A program made the translations under genes and the position numbers. A DNA stretch of 64,000 nucleotides from Streptomyces phaeolivaceus (GTDB lineage: Bacteria; Actinomycetota; Actinomycetes; Streptomycetales; Streptomycetaceae), in the NCBI RefSeq assembly GCF_009184865.1, contig NZ_CP045096.1, positions 9,238,001-9,302,000 of the forward strand, given 5' to 3'. The notes below the pieces were generated by a model. The model was not told the DNA's origin. It saw only the letters and a list, made by a program, of their open reading frames with translations, and searched no databases. Shown piece after piece: positions 1-7,827 of this stretch (its first letter is position 1; every line of letters starts with the position of its first letter).

Positions 1-558
1 GACGCCGTCGACCGGGGTGAACTCACCGACGCGCAGGCCCCGAACCTGGTGCGGTCGCTGGTCGGCGCCGGGATCGACACCACCATCCACAGCCTGGCGA
101 ACACCCTGTACCTCCTGATCACGAACCCGGATCAGTGGGCACTGCTGCGCGAGCAGCCGGCGCGCGGGAAGTTCGCCTTCGACGAGACACTGCGCCACAC
201 CTCGACCGTCCGCCAGATCATCCGCACTCCCGCCGAGGACACGGACATCGAGGGCATCCCCGTCACGGAGGGGCAGAAGATCATGCTTCTCCCGGGAGCC
301 GCGAACCGGGATCCGGACCGCTGGGGAGAGACCGCCGACCGCTTCGACATCACGCGGGACGCCGGCGGGCACATGGCGCTGGGCCGGGGCATCCACCAGT
401 GTGTCGGCGCGCCGATCGCCCGCCTGGAGGCGGACGCGCTGCTGTCCACCTTCGCCCGGCGAGTGAAGTCGGTCGAGTTCGCCGACACCCCCCGCCCCAT
501 GGTCAACAACTTCCTCCGCGGCTTCGACACCCTCCCGGTCACCATCACCCCCGTCTGA
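1..558 (+). CDS. Cytochrome P450, C-terminal part (5' end outside window)
   Basis: The reading frame is open from base 1, so only the last 185 residues of a roughly 400-residue haem monooxygenase are present. Visible motifs are the I-helix oxygen-activation motif AGIDTT, the K-helix ExxR (ETLR), and the haem-thiolate loop LGRGIHQCVG followed by APIARLE. The usual Phe that opens the Cys loop is Leu here. Class I bacterial P450s like this use a ferredoxin and reductase, and none is encoded in the window. The gene sits 15 bases upstream of a flavoprotein monooxygenase and is probably co-transcribed with it and the SDR behind it. Hydroxylation or O-demethylation of an aromatic acid feeding the nearby ring-cleavage genes is inferred from context only. 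Confidence 0.93.
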   Translation, partial: DAVDRGELTDAQAPNLVRSLVGAGIDTTIHSLANTLYLLITNPDQWALLREQPARGKFAFDETLRHTSTVRQIIRTPAEDTDIEGIPVTEGQKIMLLPGAANRDPDRWGETADRFDITRDAGGHMALGRGIHQCVGAPIARLEADALLSTFARRVKSVEFADTPRPMVNNFLRGFDTLPVTITPV

Positions 559-573
559 GAACGGAAGCCCTTC

Positions 574-1818
574 ATGACCAAGCCCGCACAGGTGCTGATC
601 GTCGGCGCCGGTATCGGCGGACTCACTCTCGCACTCCAACTGCACGAGGCGGGAATATCCGCCCGCCTCATCGAGGCCGCGCCCGAACTACGGCCACTCG
701 GGGTCGGCATCAACATCCTGCCGCACGCTTCCCGGGAACTGCACCGCGTCGGCCTGACCGACAAACTGGCGAGCGCCGCGGTACAGACGGCGGAGTCGGT
801 GTTCTACAACCGTTTCGGCCAGTTCATCTACTCCGAGCCACTGGGCGCGGCGGCCGGCTACGCGTGGCCCCAGTACTCGATCCACCGCGGGGACCTGCAA
901 CTGATCCTGGCGGCGGAGGTCGAACAGCGGCTGGGTGGCGACGCGATCGCGCTCGGCCACACCTTCCGCTCCTTCACCCAGGACGAGCACGGTGTCACCG
1001 CCGAGGTGGAGACCGCCGACGGGACGACCGAGATCCGCGCGGAGATGCTGATCGGCTGCGACGGCGTGCACTCCGCGGTGCGCTCACAGTTGCATCCCGG
1101 TGAGGACGCCCTCGTGTACTCCGGCTACAGCATGTGGCGCGGGGTGACCCGCCACGAGCGCGTCCTCACCGGCGCCAGCATGATCCGCGCGGGCTGGCTC
1201 GCCACCGGCAAGCTGGTCGTCTACCCCATCCGCGACAACATCGACGGCTCCGGTCGCCAACTGGTCAACTGGGTCGCCGAGGTTCCGGTCCCGCAACGCG
1301 GCGACCGGGACTGGAACCGCGACGGCCACATCGCGGACGTCATCGAGCCCTTCGCCGACTGGCGTTTCCCCTGGCTGGACGTACCGGAGCTGATCCGCAA
1401 CGCCGACCAGATCCTCGAATACCCCATGGTCGACCAAGAACCCCTGGACCGCTGGAGCTTCGGCCGGGTGACCCTCCTCGGCGACGCCGCCCACCCCATG
1501 GTCCCGCGCGGCTCCAACGGCGCCGGCCAGGCCATCGTGGACACCCGCGCCCTCACCGACGCGCTCCGCGCGCACACCGACGTGGTCTCGGCCCTCGTCG
1601 CCTACGAGCGGGAACGTCTCCCCGCCACCGCCGAGGTGGTGCGGCTCAACCGCACCAATCCGCCCGACGCCATCCTCCGCGAGGTCTACGAACGCACCGG
1701 CGACAAGCCCTTCGACCGCATCGAGGACGTCATCAGCAAGGAGGAACTCGCCACCATGTTGCAGCACTACCGCCAGGTCACCGGCTCCTCCCACGAGGCA
1801 CTGAGCATGTCGACCTGA
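574..1818 (+). CDS. FAD-dependent monooxygenase, PhzS/salicylate-hydroxylase-like (class A)
   Basis: 414 residues, the usual size for single-component class A flavoprotein aromatic hydroxylases. The Rossmann GxGxxG is at residues 11-16, the DG motif (CDGVHSAVR) near 162-170, and the second FAD motif GDAAHP near 303-308. The segments GVGIN, YSIHRGDLQ, MWRGVT and ILEYPMVD resemble PhzS (5-methylphenazine-1-carboxylate 1-monooxygenase) and related decarboxylative hydroxylases. It uses NAD(P)H and O2 to hydroxylate an aromatic ring. Given the gentisate module downstream, formation of gentisate from a hydroxybenzoate is possible but not shown. ATG start; GGAAG lies about 6 bases upstream. The middle position between the P450 and the SDR suggests one operon. 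Confidence 0.9.
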   Translation: MTKPAQVLIVGAGIGGLTLALQLHEAGISARLIEAAPELRPLGVGINILPHASRELHRVGLTDKLASAAVQTAESVFYNRFGQFIYSEPLGAAAGYAWPQYSIHRGDLQLILAAEVEQRLGGDAIALGHTFRSFTQDEHGVTAEVETADGTTEIRAEMLIGCDGVHSAVRSQLHPGEDALVYSGYSMWRGVTRHERVLTGASMIRAGWLATGKLVVYPIRDNIDGSGRQLVNWVAEVPVPQRGDRDWNRDGHIADVIEPFADWRFPWLDVPELIRNADQILEYPMVDQEPLDRWSFGRVTLLGDAAHPMVPRGSNGAGQAIVDTRALTDALRAHTDVVSALVAYERERLPATAEVVRLNRTNPPDAILREVYERTGDKPFDRIEDVISKEELATMLQHYRQVTGSSHEALSMST

Positions 1819-1885
1819 CGGGCCGGCCGAGCGGTTCCCACCAGCAGGTCTACAGTGCGTTCGACGGCAGAGAGGAACGGAGCCC

Positions 1886-2653
1886 GTGCGTGGACTCACC
1901 GACAAGGCAGTGATCGTGGCAGGTGGTGCCTCCGGCATCGGTGCCGCCACCGCCCGCCGCTTGGCGGAGGAGGGCGCACGGGTGATGGTCGGTGACCTCG
2001 ACGGCGCCGGAGCGGAGAAGGTGGCCGCCGGTATCCGGGAGCGGGGCGGCGACGCCACCTCCCTGTGGTTCGACATCGCCGACGCCGACGCCTGCCGTGA
2101 CCTGGTGGCGGCGACCGTCGACGCGTACGGCGGCGTCGACGGGCTGTTCAACGTGGCGGCCGATCTCTCGCAGAACACCCTGGGCCGCGACACCGACCTG
2201 GTCGACGTGCCGCTCGATGTGTGGCGGCGCAGCCTGGAGGTCAACCTCACCGGCTACTTCCTCACCGCCCGGTACGCCGTCCCGGCGATGCTCGCCAGTG
2301 GCGGCGGGGCGATCGTCAACACGATCTCCGGCCTCGTCCTGTACGGCGACCGCAGCCGGGTGAGCTACGGCGCGTCGAAGTCGGGTGTCGTGGCGATGAG
2401 CAAGCACATCGCGACCCGCTGGGGCAAGGAGAACATCCGCTGCAACGTGGTGGCGCCGGGCATGGTGCTCACCGAGAACAACAAGGCGATGAACTCCGAG
2501 GACGACCGCAGGGCGGTCTTCGACATGCTGCGTTCCCCTCGCTTCGGCAAGCCCGAGGACATCGCCGCGGCCGTGAGTTTCCTGCTCTCCGAGGACGGCG
2601 AGTGGATCAACGGGCAGGTACTGCCGGTCAACGGCGGCGCCGGGCTGCGCTGA
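1886..2653 (+). CDS. Short-chain dehydrogenase/reductase (SDR)
   Basis: 255 residues, classical SDR. The nucleotide motif GGASGIG is at residues 13-19 and the catalytic Tyr and Lys (YGASK) at about 161-165. The C-terminus GEWINGQVLPVNGG is the usual SDR tail. The start is GTG at 1886, chosen because GAGG lies about 10 bases upstream. It follows the flavoprotein monooxygenase by 67 bases on the same strand and ends at a strong hairpin. An NAD(P)-dependent alcohol/ketone or cis-diol oxidation in the same aromatic pathway is likely. The substrate cannot be told from the sequence. Confidence 0.9.
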   Translation: MRGLTDKAVIVAGGASGIGAATARRLAEEGARVMVGDLDGAGAEKVAAGIRERGGDATSLWFDIADADACRDLVAATVDAYGGVDGLFNVAADLSQNTLGRDTDLVDVPLDVWRRSLEVNLTGYFLTARYAVPAMLASGGGAIVNTISGLVLYGDRSRVSYGASKSGVVAMSKHIATRWGKENIRCNVVAPGMVLTENNKAMNSEDDRRAVFDMLRSPRFGKPEDIAAAVSFLLSEDGEWINGQVLPVNGGAGLR

Positions 2654-2684
2654 CCCGCTCACGGCTGTCAAGGCAAACGACAAG

Positions 2685-2716
2685 GGGGCCCACCCGCGTC
2701 AGCGCGGGTGGGCCCC
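2685..2716. terminator. Bidirectional hairpin terminator
   Basis: Perfect 14-bp stem (2685-2698 with 2703-2716) and a TCAG loop. It lies between convergent genes that end at 2653 (plus) and 2750 (minus). There is no clear U-tract, as is common in Streptomyces. Confidence 0.85.
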
Positions 2717-2749
2717 AGTCGGCGTCCGGGCCCTCTCAGGGCCGGACCC

Positions 2750-3094
2750 TCAGGAAATCACCGTCAGGGACAACGGGCGGACGCGGCGCAGGGCCGCCCG
2801 TGCCTCGGGATCCATGTCCTCGGGCATCCACTCCGCCACGTGATCGACCTCGATCCGGACCTCGGTGACCCCGGGCAGCTCACCGACGACGGCGCGCGCC
2901 TGCTCGGTGATGAGCCCGATCTGCATACAGAAGGGGCTGGTCAGCCGGAGCTCGACGGTGACCTCGCCGGAGTCGACCCGGACGTCCTGGACCAGACCCA
3001 TCGCGACGATGTCGACCGGTACCCCGGTAGCGACGGCGCAGGGATCGGCGACGCGGCGCAGGGCGCCGCGCACCTCGTCCGTACCGCAGCTCAT
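2750..3094 (-). CDS. DUF59/MIP18-family (PaaD-like) metal-cluster assembly factor
   Basis: 114 residues, the size of a single DUF59 domain. The N-terminal DPCAVATGVPVDIVAMGLV block and the central TSPFCMQIG segment with its Cys match the family that helps mature iron-sulfur or di-iron enzymes (PaaD, SufT, MIP18). The start ATG at 3094 overlaps the stop of the alpha/beta hydrolase (ATGA), so the two are translationally coupled. Together with the amidohydrolase upstream it resembles the accessory genes that accompany propane-type soluble di-iron monooxygenases in actinobacteria, but no monooxygenase subunits are present here. The client enzyme is unknown. Confidence 0.8.
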   Translation of the reverse strand: MSCGTDEVRGALRRVADPCAVATGVPVDIVAMGLVQDVRVDSGEVTVELRLTSPFCMQIGLITEQARAVVGELPGVTEVRIEVDHVAEWMPEDMDPEARAALRRVRPLSLTVIS

Positions 3095-3951
3095 GTCTTC
3101 TCCAAGTCGGTCAGGAAACGGACGGCTCGGGCGTTGAACCGCTGCGCCCGCTCGATGTTCAGCAGGTGCCCCGCGTCGTCGAGCAGTTCCACCTCGGCGC
3201 CGGGGATGCGCTCCAGGGCATGGTGGTATCCCGGTTCGCGGAGCAGGTCCTTGGCCCCCGCGAAGGCCAGTGTCGGCACGGTGACGCGCTCGTAGGCGAT
3301 GGCGTCGGCCTGGCCGAAGTCCGAGCGGGCCGGGACGTTCGGTGCCTTGAGGCGTGCCGCGGCGATCGCCTCCCACGCCCCGGGCTCCAGGCTGGCGGCC
3401 ACCCGGCGGGCGACATAGCGGTCGTCCGTGGCCCACGCGGTGTCGGCCATGCAGGCCCGCAGGATCCCCCGCATGCCCTCGTCGGTGCCGTCGTAGGCGA
3501 GCAGTGAGCGCCGGTGGGCGTTGTCCGGCACGAAGCCGCCGCCCGAGACCAGCACCATCGCGGCGATCGGCAGCCCCGGAGTCGGCCGGGCCGCTTCGTG
3601 CAGCAACCGCGTGGCGCCCATGGACGCCCCGACGAAATAGGCCCGGTCGATCGTGAGGACCCGCAGAAACGCGGCCATGTGCCGGATCATGCGGTCGGAC
3701 TTGGACACGAAGTCGTGCAGTTTGTCCGTCTCGCCGAAGCCCAGCCAGTCGGGGGCGACCACGCGGAAGTGCTCGGCGAACGCCGCGATGTTGTACTCCC
3801 AGCACAGCTCGGCGCCGCCGCCGAACTCGCCGGAGTGCAGCAGTACCACCGTCCGCGGGCCGTCCCCGGCTTCCAGATAGTGGGTCCGGATCCCGCCGAC
3901 GTCGACGAAACGGTCGGCCCAGGTCCGAAGCGGGCGGTCAGTAGGCGACAT
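3091..3951 (-). CDS. Alpha/beta hydrolase, meta-cleavage-product hydrolase-like
   Basis: 286 residues, typical of the C-C bond or ester hydrolases of aromatic pathways. The N-terminal strand and oxyanion region read VVLLHSGEF, the nucleophile elbow is GASMGA, and the catalytic His lies in DDAGHLLNIE near the C-terminus. The ATG at 3951 overlaps the end of the amidohydrolase by 14 bases and the stop overlaps the DUF59 start, so all three form one tight minus-strand operon. Hydrolysis of a vinylogous 1,5-diketone or a lactone/ester intermediate is inferred from the family. The exact substrate is not visible. Confidence 0.85.
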   Translation of the reverse strand: MSPTDRPLRTWADRFVDVGGIRTHYLEAGDGPRTVVLLHSGEFGGGAELCWEYNIAAFAEHFRVVAPDWLGFGETDKLHDFVSKSDRMIRHMAAFLRVLTIDRAYFVGASMGATRLLHEAARPTPGLPIAAMVLVSGGGFVPDNAHRRSLLAYDGTDEGMRGILRACMADTAWATDDRYVARRVAASLEPGAWEAIAAARLKAPNVPARSDFGQADAIAYERVTVPTLAFAGAKDLLREPGYHHALERIPGAEVELLDDAGHLLNIERAQRFNARAVRFLTDLEKT

Positions 3952-5026
3952 CGGCGACGGCCGTGGTCGAGTAGCCGGGGGCGGGTTCGGTGCCGTCCGG
4001 GCGCCGCAGGTCGAACTCGTCCCCCTTCAGCCGGGACAGGCGCTCACCGAGGTCGATGCCGTGCAGCCGGGCATAGTTCTCCGCGAGAACGGCCCGCTTG
4101 ACCTCGGGTGTGATCTCCGGCAGCCCGTACCGCTCGGTGAGCTCGGGGGAGAAGGAGAAGTCGCGCGCGAAGTGCTCCAGATGCGGCCGGGGGTGCGACA
4201 CCATGCAGCCGGTGCCCCAGAAGATCTGCGACAGCGCGCGTGGACCGCCGTTGGCGATGAGCGCGGCGAAGGCACGCTCGAACGCCGCCGGGCGGTTGGT
4301 GATCATCGTCGCGGTGGTCTCCAGGTTGACCCACACATTGCGGAACCGGGCCAGCTGCCAGGCCGTCTCCTCAAGGAACGCCATGCCGCCGTGCACGATC
4401 TCGAAGTTGAGACCGGGGAAGGCCATGGCGGCGCGGTCGATGTCGTCGACGCGGTAGTGGCGCAGCTCCACGGGTCCCAGGGGGATGGCCTTGTGGATCG
4501 CGACCGTACGGATGCCGAGTTGCTGCGCCTTCTCGAACAACGGGAACGCGACCTCGGGGTCGTCCATCAGCCAGCCCTCGACCTCCTGGCCGAGCCAGCT
4601 GTTCGGGTAGAGCTTGAGGCCGGCGACGTTGTCGAACAGCTCCATCTGGCGCTCTAGATCCTCGACGGCCTTCGGCCCCTCCAACGGGTCCACGCCGACG
4701 TAGAACATGAACCTGTCCGGCCAGCGCTCCTGGGCCTCCAGGCCCTTCTCGACGGAGCAGATACCGTCGTGGTAGGCGCGGATCGGGACCACGTGGTAGG
4801 TGGCGAGGTCGGCGTAGCTCTCCACGAACGACATGGTCGCGACCTCTTCGATCGACCAGTTCCGCTCGTAGCCGTCCTTGGTCAGCCGGTATCCCGGTGG
4901 TGCGACGGCGCGGTTGCCGCCGGAGACGATGTCGGTGATCGGCCGCGCGTGCGGGGTACGGAAATTCTCCTCTGTGAGGTTGTACGGATGCACGACCGCG
5001 TCGATCACTGGGATGCCGTCGATCAC
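3938..5026 (-). CDS. Amidohydrolase-2 family protein (ACMSD-like fold)
   Basis: 362 residues. The N-terminal DAVVHPYNL carries a metal-binding His in place of the usual HxH. Further candidate ligands lie in AIHKAIPLG and IVHGGMAF, and FWGTGCM replaces the usual GSD. The pattern resembles the amidohydrolase encoded beside DUF59 and GroEL genes in actinobacterial propane/phenol-type monooxygenase clusters, a comparison made from memory. The start is GTG at 5026, supported by GGGAGG eight bases upstream. It is first of three overlapping genes. Hydrolytic or decarboxylase chemistry is possible, and a structural or chaperone-like role in monooxygenase assembly has also been suggested for such proteins. 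Confidence 0.8.
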   Translation of the reverse strand: MIDGIPVIDAVVHPYNLTEENFRTPHARPITDIVSGGNRAVAPPGYRLTKDGYERNWSIEEVATMSFVESYADLATYHVVPIRAYHDGICSVEKGLEAQERWPDRFMFYVGVDPLEGPKAVEDLERQMELFDNVAGLKLYPNSWLGQEVEGWLMDDPEVAFPLFEKAQQLGIRTVAIHKAIPLGPVELRHYRVDDIDRAAMAFPGLNFEIVHGGMAFLEETAWQLARFRNVWVNLETTATMITNRPAAFERAFAALIANGGPRALSQIFWGTGCMVSHPRPHLEHFARDFSFSPELTERYGLPEITPEVKRAVLAENYARLHGIDLGERLSRLKGDEFDLRRPDGTEPAPGYSTTAVADVAY

Positions 5027-5158
5027 TGTGTGGACCTCCCGTTCCTGCCGGTCAGCGGCGCATCTTTGACACCTTGCCGGGCTCCCCAGGAGCGTAGGCC
5101 GGGCCGGGCCGGGCCGTCAGCGTCCCGACCGTAAGTTCCCCGCTGCGGAATCCATGTC

Positions 5159-5187
5159 CTGCCTGCCGGGCTCGCCCCGGCAGGCAG
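5159..5187. terminator. Hairpin terminator after the gentisate operon
   Basis: Perfect 12-bp stem (5159-5170 with 5176-5187) and a 5-base loop. It lies 31 bases past the stop of the maleylpyruvate isomerase gene and upstream of the amidohydrolase start, separating the two minus-strand transcripts. Confidence 0.75.
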
Positions 5188-5217
5188 TGACGGTTGTGGC
5201 TCCAGGGCCTGACGCTC

Positions 5218-5805
5218 CTACAGCCACGGCCCGAGGTCGGGTGCTCGGGAGGTGCGGCCGGTGAGCCAGCGGGCCAGTGCCGGGGCGTGGCCGGCGGCCG
5301 TACGGCGGCCGAGGGTGTCGTCGATCAGCGCGCGCAGCAGATCCGCCGGCAGGTCGTCGAAGCCGACGCCGGCGTCGAGATCGATCGCGTGCACGAAGAC
5401 CTCCCTGGTGCGCAGCCAGAGGATCTCCGTCGCCGGGACCGTCCGTCCCTGGGCCGTCCTCACCTCGTGAGACCACGCGCGCTGAGGCAATGCGCCTACG
5501 TCCTCGGCCAGTTCCTTGGCCGAATCACGCACCAGGCGCCGCAACTCTTCCGGCGCGAGCCGGGAGCCCGTTTGGATCTCGGCGTCGCGATGCCCCGGGC
5601 TGGGGTACATCGCCGACTCCCGTCCGGTGCGGGCCCAGCTCACCAACCGCCGGAGCGCCTCCGCGTTGTAGTGGACGTGGGCGATCAGATGTCTGCGGTT
5701 CCAGTCCGGCAGCGCGCTCGGCGCGTCGAGGTCGCCGTCGGACAGCGAGTCGACCGTGGCCAGGAACAGCTGAGTGCCGTGGTCCATCCACTGCCGTGCG
5801 GACAT
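5218..5805 (-). CDS. Mycothiol-dependent maleylpyruvate isomerase family protein
   Basis: 195 residues. It has the DinB-like MDMPI N-terminal domain with metal ligands matching the Corynebacterium enzyme: His43 in LIAHV, and Glu135 and His139 in REVFVHAIDLD. These enzymes convert maleylpyruvate to fumarylpyruvate using mycothiol, the thiol of actinobacteria. The ATG at 5805 overlaps the FAH stop (ATGA), and the gene follows gentisate dioxygenase and the FAH hydrolase, so the three steps from gentisate to fumarate and pyruvate are contiguous. The assignment is strong because of the neighbours. Confidence 0.92.
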   Translation of the reverse strand: MSARQWMDHGTQLFLATVDSLSDGDLDAPSALPDWNRRHLIAHVHYNAEALRRLVSWARTGRESAMYPSPGHRDAEIQTGSRLAPEELRRLVRDSAKELAEDVGALPQRAWSHEVRTAQGRTVPATEILWLRTREVFVHAIDLDAGVGFDDLPADLLRALIDDTLGRRTAAGHAPALARWLTGRTSRAPDLGPWL

Positions 5806-6638
5806 CAGCCGAGCTCCGTGCGCGCGGTGTTCTCCAGCCGGCCGAGGTGGTCGATCTCGGTGACGAGGCGCGAGCCGTCGGTGAGATAGCGAGGGGGCTT
5901 GCGGGCGTGGCCGACACCGCCCGGGGTACCGGTGGCGATCACGTCTCCCGGGTTGAGGGTGAGGATGGTCGACGCGTAACGCACCAGCTCGACAGGCCCG
6001 AACACCAGGTCACCGGTGTCGGCCTTCTGCATCGCCTCGCCGTCCACCGAGCAGGTCAACGTCAGCGCGGGTGAGGTGCCGCCCGGCAGTTCGTCGGGGG
6101 TGACGAGGAACGGACCGAACGGTGTGGTGGCCTCGAACGTCTTGCCCTGCAGCCATTGCGGGGTGCGGTACTGCCAGTCGCGCGCGGTGACGTCGTTGAG
6201 CACGCTGAACCCCGCGATCGCCGCCTCGGCCTCGGCGGCGTCGGCGCGGCGGACGGTGCGTCCGATCACGATCGCCAGTTCCGCCTCCCAGTCGACGGCC
6301 GTGGATTCGGGCGGCAGCACCACCGGGTCGTACGGGCCCACCAGCGCTTCGGGGAACTTCGCGAACAGAGTCGGGTACTGCGGCAGCTCACGGCCCATCT
6401 CCAGGATGTGGTTGCGGTAGTTGAGGCCGACGCAGAGAATTTTTCCCGGACGGGGTACGAGCGGTGCGTAGTCCACGTCGGCCAGTGGCCGGTCCGCCTC
6501 GGCCGCCTCGGCCGCGGTCCGCCAGTCCTCCCGGGCCAGCAGCCCGCCGACGTCGGGAGCGTCGAGCTCCGCGTAGCGGCTCCCCTCTACGCGGACGGCC
6601 CTGGTACCGTCGCCGATTCGGATAGTCGCGAGTTTCAT
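5805..6638 (-). CDS. Fumarylpyruvate hydrolase (FAH family)
   Basis: 277 residues. The FAH-fold metal ligands are intact: Glu118 and Glu120 in VDWEAELAIVIG and Asp149 in LNDVTARD. The GTPGGVG motif near the C-terminus is also conserved. It cleaves fumarylpyruvate to fumarate and pyruvate, the last step of gentisate degradation. The ATG at 6638 overlaps the dioxygenase stop (ATGA), so an in-frame extension to 6836 was rejected. This protein is distinct from the three FAH proteins at 51-56 kb. Confidence 0.92.
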   Translation of the reverse strand: MKLATIRIGDGTRAVRVEGSRYAELDAPDVGGLLAREDWRTAAEAAEADRPLADVDYAPLVPRPGKILCVGLNYRNHILEMGRELPQYPTLFAKFPEALVGPYDPVVLPPESTAVDWEAELAIVIGRTVRRADAAEAEAAIAGFSVLNDVTARDWQYRTPQWLQGKTFEATTPFGPFLVTPDELPGGTSPALTLTCSVDGEAMQKADTGDLVFGPVELVRYASTILTLNPGDVIATGTPGGVGHARKPPRYLTDGSRLVTEIDHLGRLENTARTELG

Positions 6639-7768
6639 CGCTGTCCTTCCATGAGCGTCCGGTCGAAGTGCAGCCGCTCGAAGATCGGGCTGTCGGAGAA
6701 CCGGAACAGATCGAGTCCTGCGTCGGCGGCGATGGTCACGGCCGCCCAGGACGGGACGACAAACAGGTCGCCGTGGGAGATCCGCCACTCCCGGTCGTCC
6801 ACGCGGACGGTGCCGGAGCCGGAGAAGACCTGCCACACGGCGGATCCGACCTCCTGGCGGGCCGCGGTGAGGGTGCCCGGACGCAGCCGGTGGAACTCCG
6901 CACGGATTGTGGGCATGACATCGCCGCCGGTCGACGGGTTGGTGAAGCGCACCGCGGCGTGTCCTGGTTCGACCACGCCGGGGAAGCCCTCGTCCTCAAG
7001 GGCGAGTTGGTCGTTCAGGGCGGCGTCGGTGTGTTCCCAGCGGTACGCGGCGATCGGCGAGCTCGGCAGCCGTTCGGCACGGGACACGGGGCGCAGTCCC
7101 GGATGGGCCCAGAGCCGCTCGGAGCGCGAACGGGACGGTGTGGAGTGGTCCGACACCTCGTCCGGCCCGAACTCGAAGAAGGTGGCACCGGTGTAGTGCG
7201 CGAACGGGATGTCCAGACCGTCGAGCCAGGCCATGGGCTCGGCGCTGGTGTTGTGGTGGCCGTGGAAGTGCCAGCCGGGCGTCAGCAGGAAGTCGCCGCG
7301 CCGCATCGCCACCGGGTCGCCGTCGACGACCGTCCAGACGCCTTCGCCCTCGACGACGAAGCGGAAGGCGTTCTGGGTGTGCCGGTGTTCGGGGGCGTTC
7401 TCACCGGGACGGAGATACTGGATCGCGGCCCACAACGTGGGCGTGGCGTAGGGAGCGCCGCCGAGCCCGGGGTTGGCCAGTGCCATGGCGCGGCGTTCCC
7501 CACCCCGGCCGACCGGCACCAGCTCGCCCGCTCGTTCGGCCAGCGGCAGCATCGACGACCAGCGCCAGACATGCGGCCGTGCCGACGGTCTGGGCGACAG
7601 CGGCATCAGGTCGCCTATCTCGGTCCACAGGGGGACCAGCAGCTCCTTCTCGAAGCCACGGTAGAGATCGCGCAGTTCCGGTGAGGGAGTGGGCTGATCA
7701 GGGCTGTCCGACGCGGTGATCGTCACTGGGCCCGTCAGGGGATCGTCTTTTCTGCCTTCGCCAGTCAT
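6635..7768 (-). CDS. Gentisate 1,2-dioxygenase
   Basis: 377 residues, bicupin. The N-terminal cupin holds the Fe(II) ligands in PEHRHTQNAFRFVVEG (His128, His130) and WHFHGHHN (about 167-171), all typical of gentisate dioxygenases. The C-terminal cupin (about 265-360) has only degenerate ligands, as usual. It opens gentisate to maleylpyruvate with O2. The ATG at 7768 was chosen because the upstream extension is low-complexity and overlaps the divergent IclR gene. No clear Shine-Dalgarno is seen, so the message may be nearly leaderless. It heads a three-gene operon with the hydrolase and isomerase and is divergent from an IclR regulator 47 bases away. Confidence 0.95.
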   Translation of the reverse strand: MTGEGRKDDPLTGPVTITASDSPDQPTPSPELRDLYRGFEKELLVPLWTEIGDLMPLSPRPSARPHVWRWSSMLPLAERAGELVPVGRGGERRAMALANPGLGGAPYATPTLWAAIQYLRPGENAPEHRHTQNAFRFVVEGEGVWTVVDGDPVAMRRGDFLLTPGWHFHGHHNTSAEPMAWLDGLDIPFAHYTGATFFEFGPDEVSDHSTPSRSRSERLWAHPGLRPVSRAERLPSSPIAAYRWEHTDAALNDQLALEDEGFPGVVEPGHAAVRFTNPSTGGDVMPTIRAEFHRLRPGTLTAARQEVGSAVWQVFSGSGTVRVDDREWRISHGDLFVVPSWAAVTIAADAGLDLFRFSDSPIFERLHFDRTLMEGQR

Positions 7769-7787
7769 GGTCGGAAGGTATAGATGT

Positions 7788-7827
7788 TCTGTTCTCCGGG
7801 GCCCATAATTCTGCTGTGAAGAACAGA
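7788..7827. promoter_or_regulatory. Inverted repeat between gentisate operon and IclR gene
   Basis: TCTGTTCT (7788-7795) is matched exactly by AGAACAGA (7820-7827), with 24 bases between. The right arm lies in the first codons of the IclR gene. The position between two divergent starts makes it a candidate operator for that regulator. A CATAAT box (7804-7809) just before the IclR start could be a -10 element. Confidence 0.4.
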
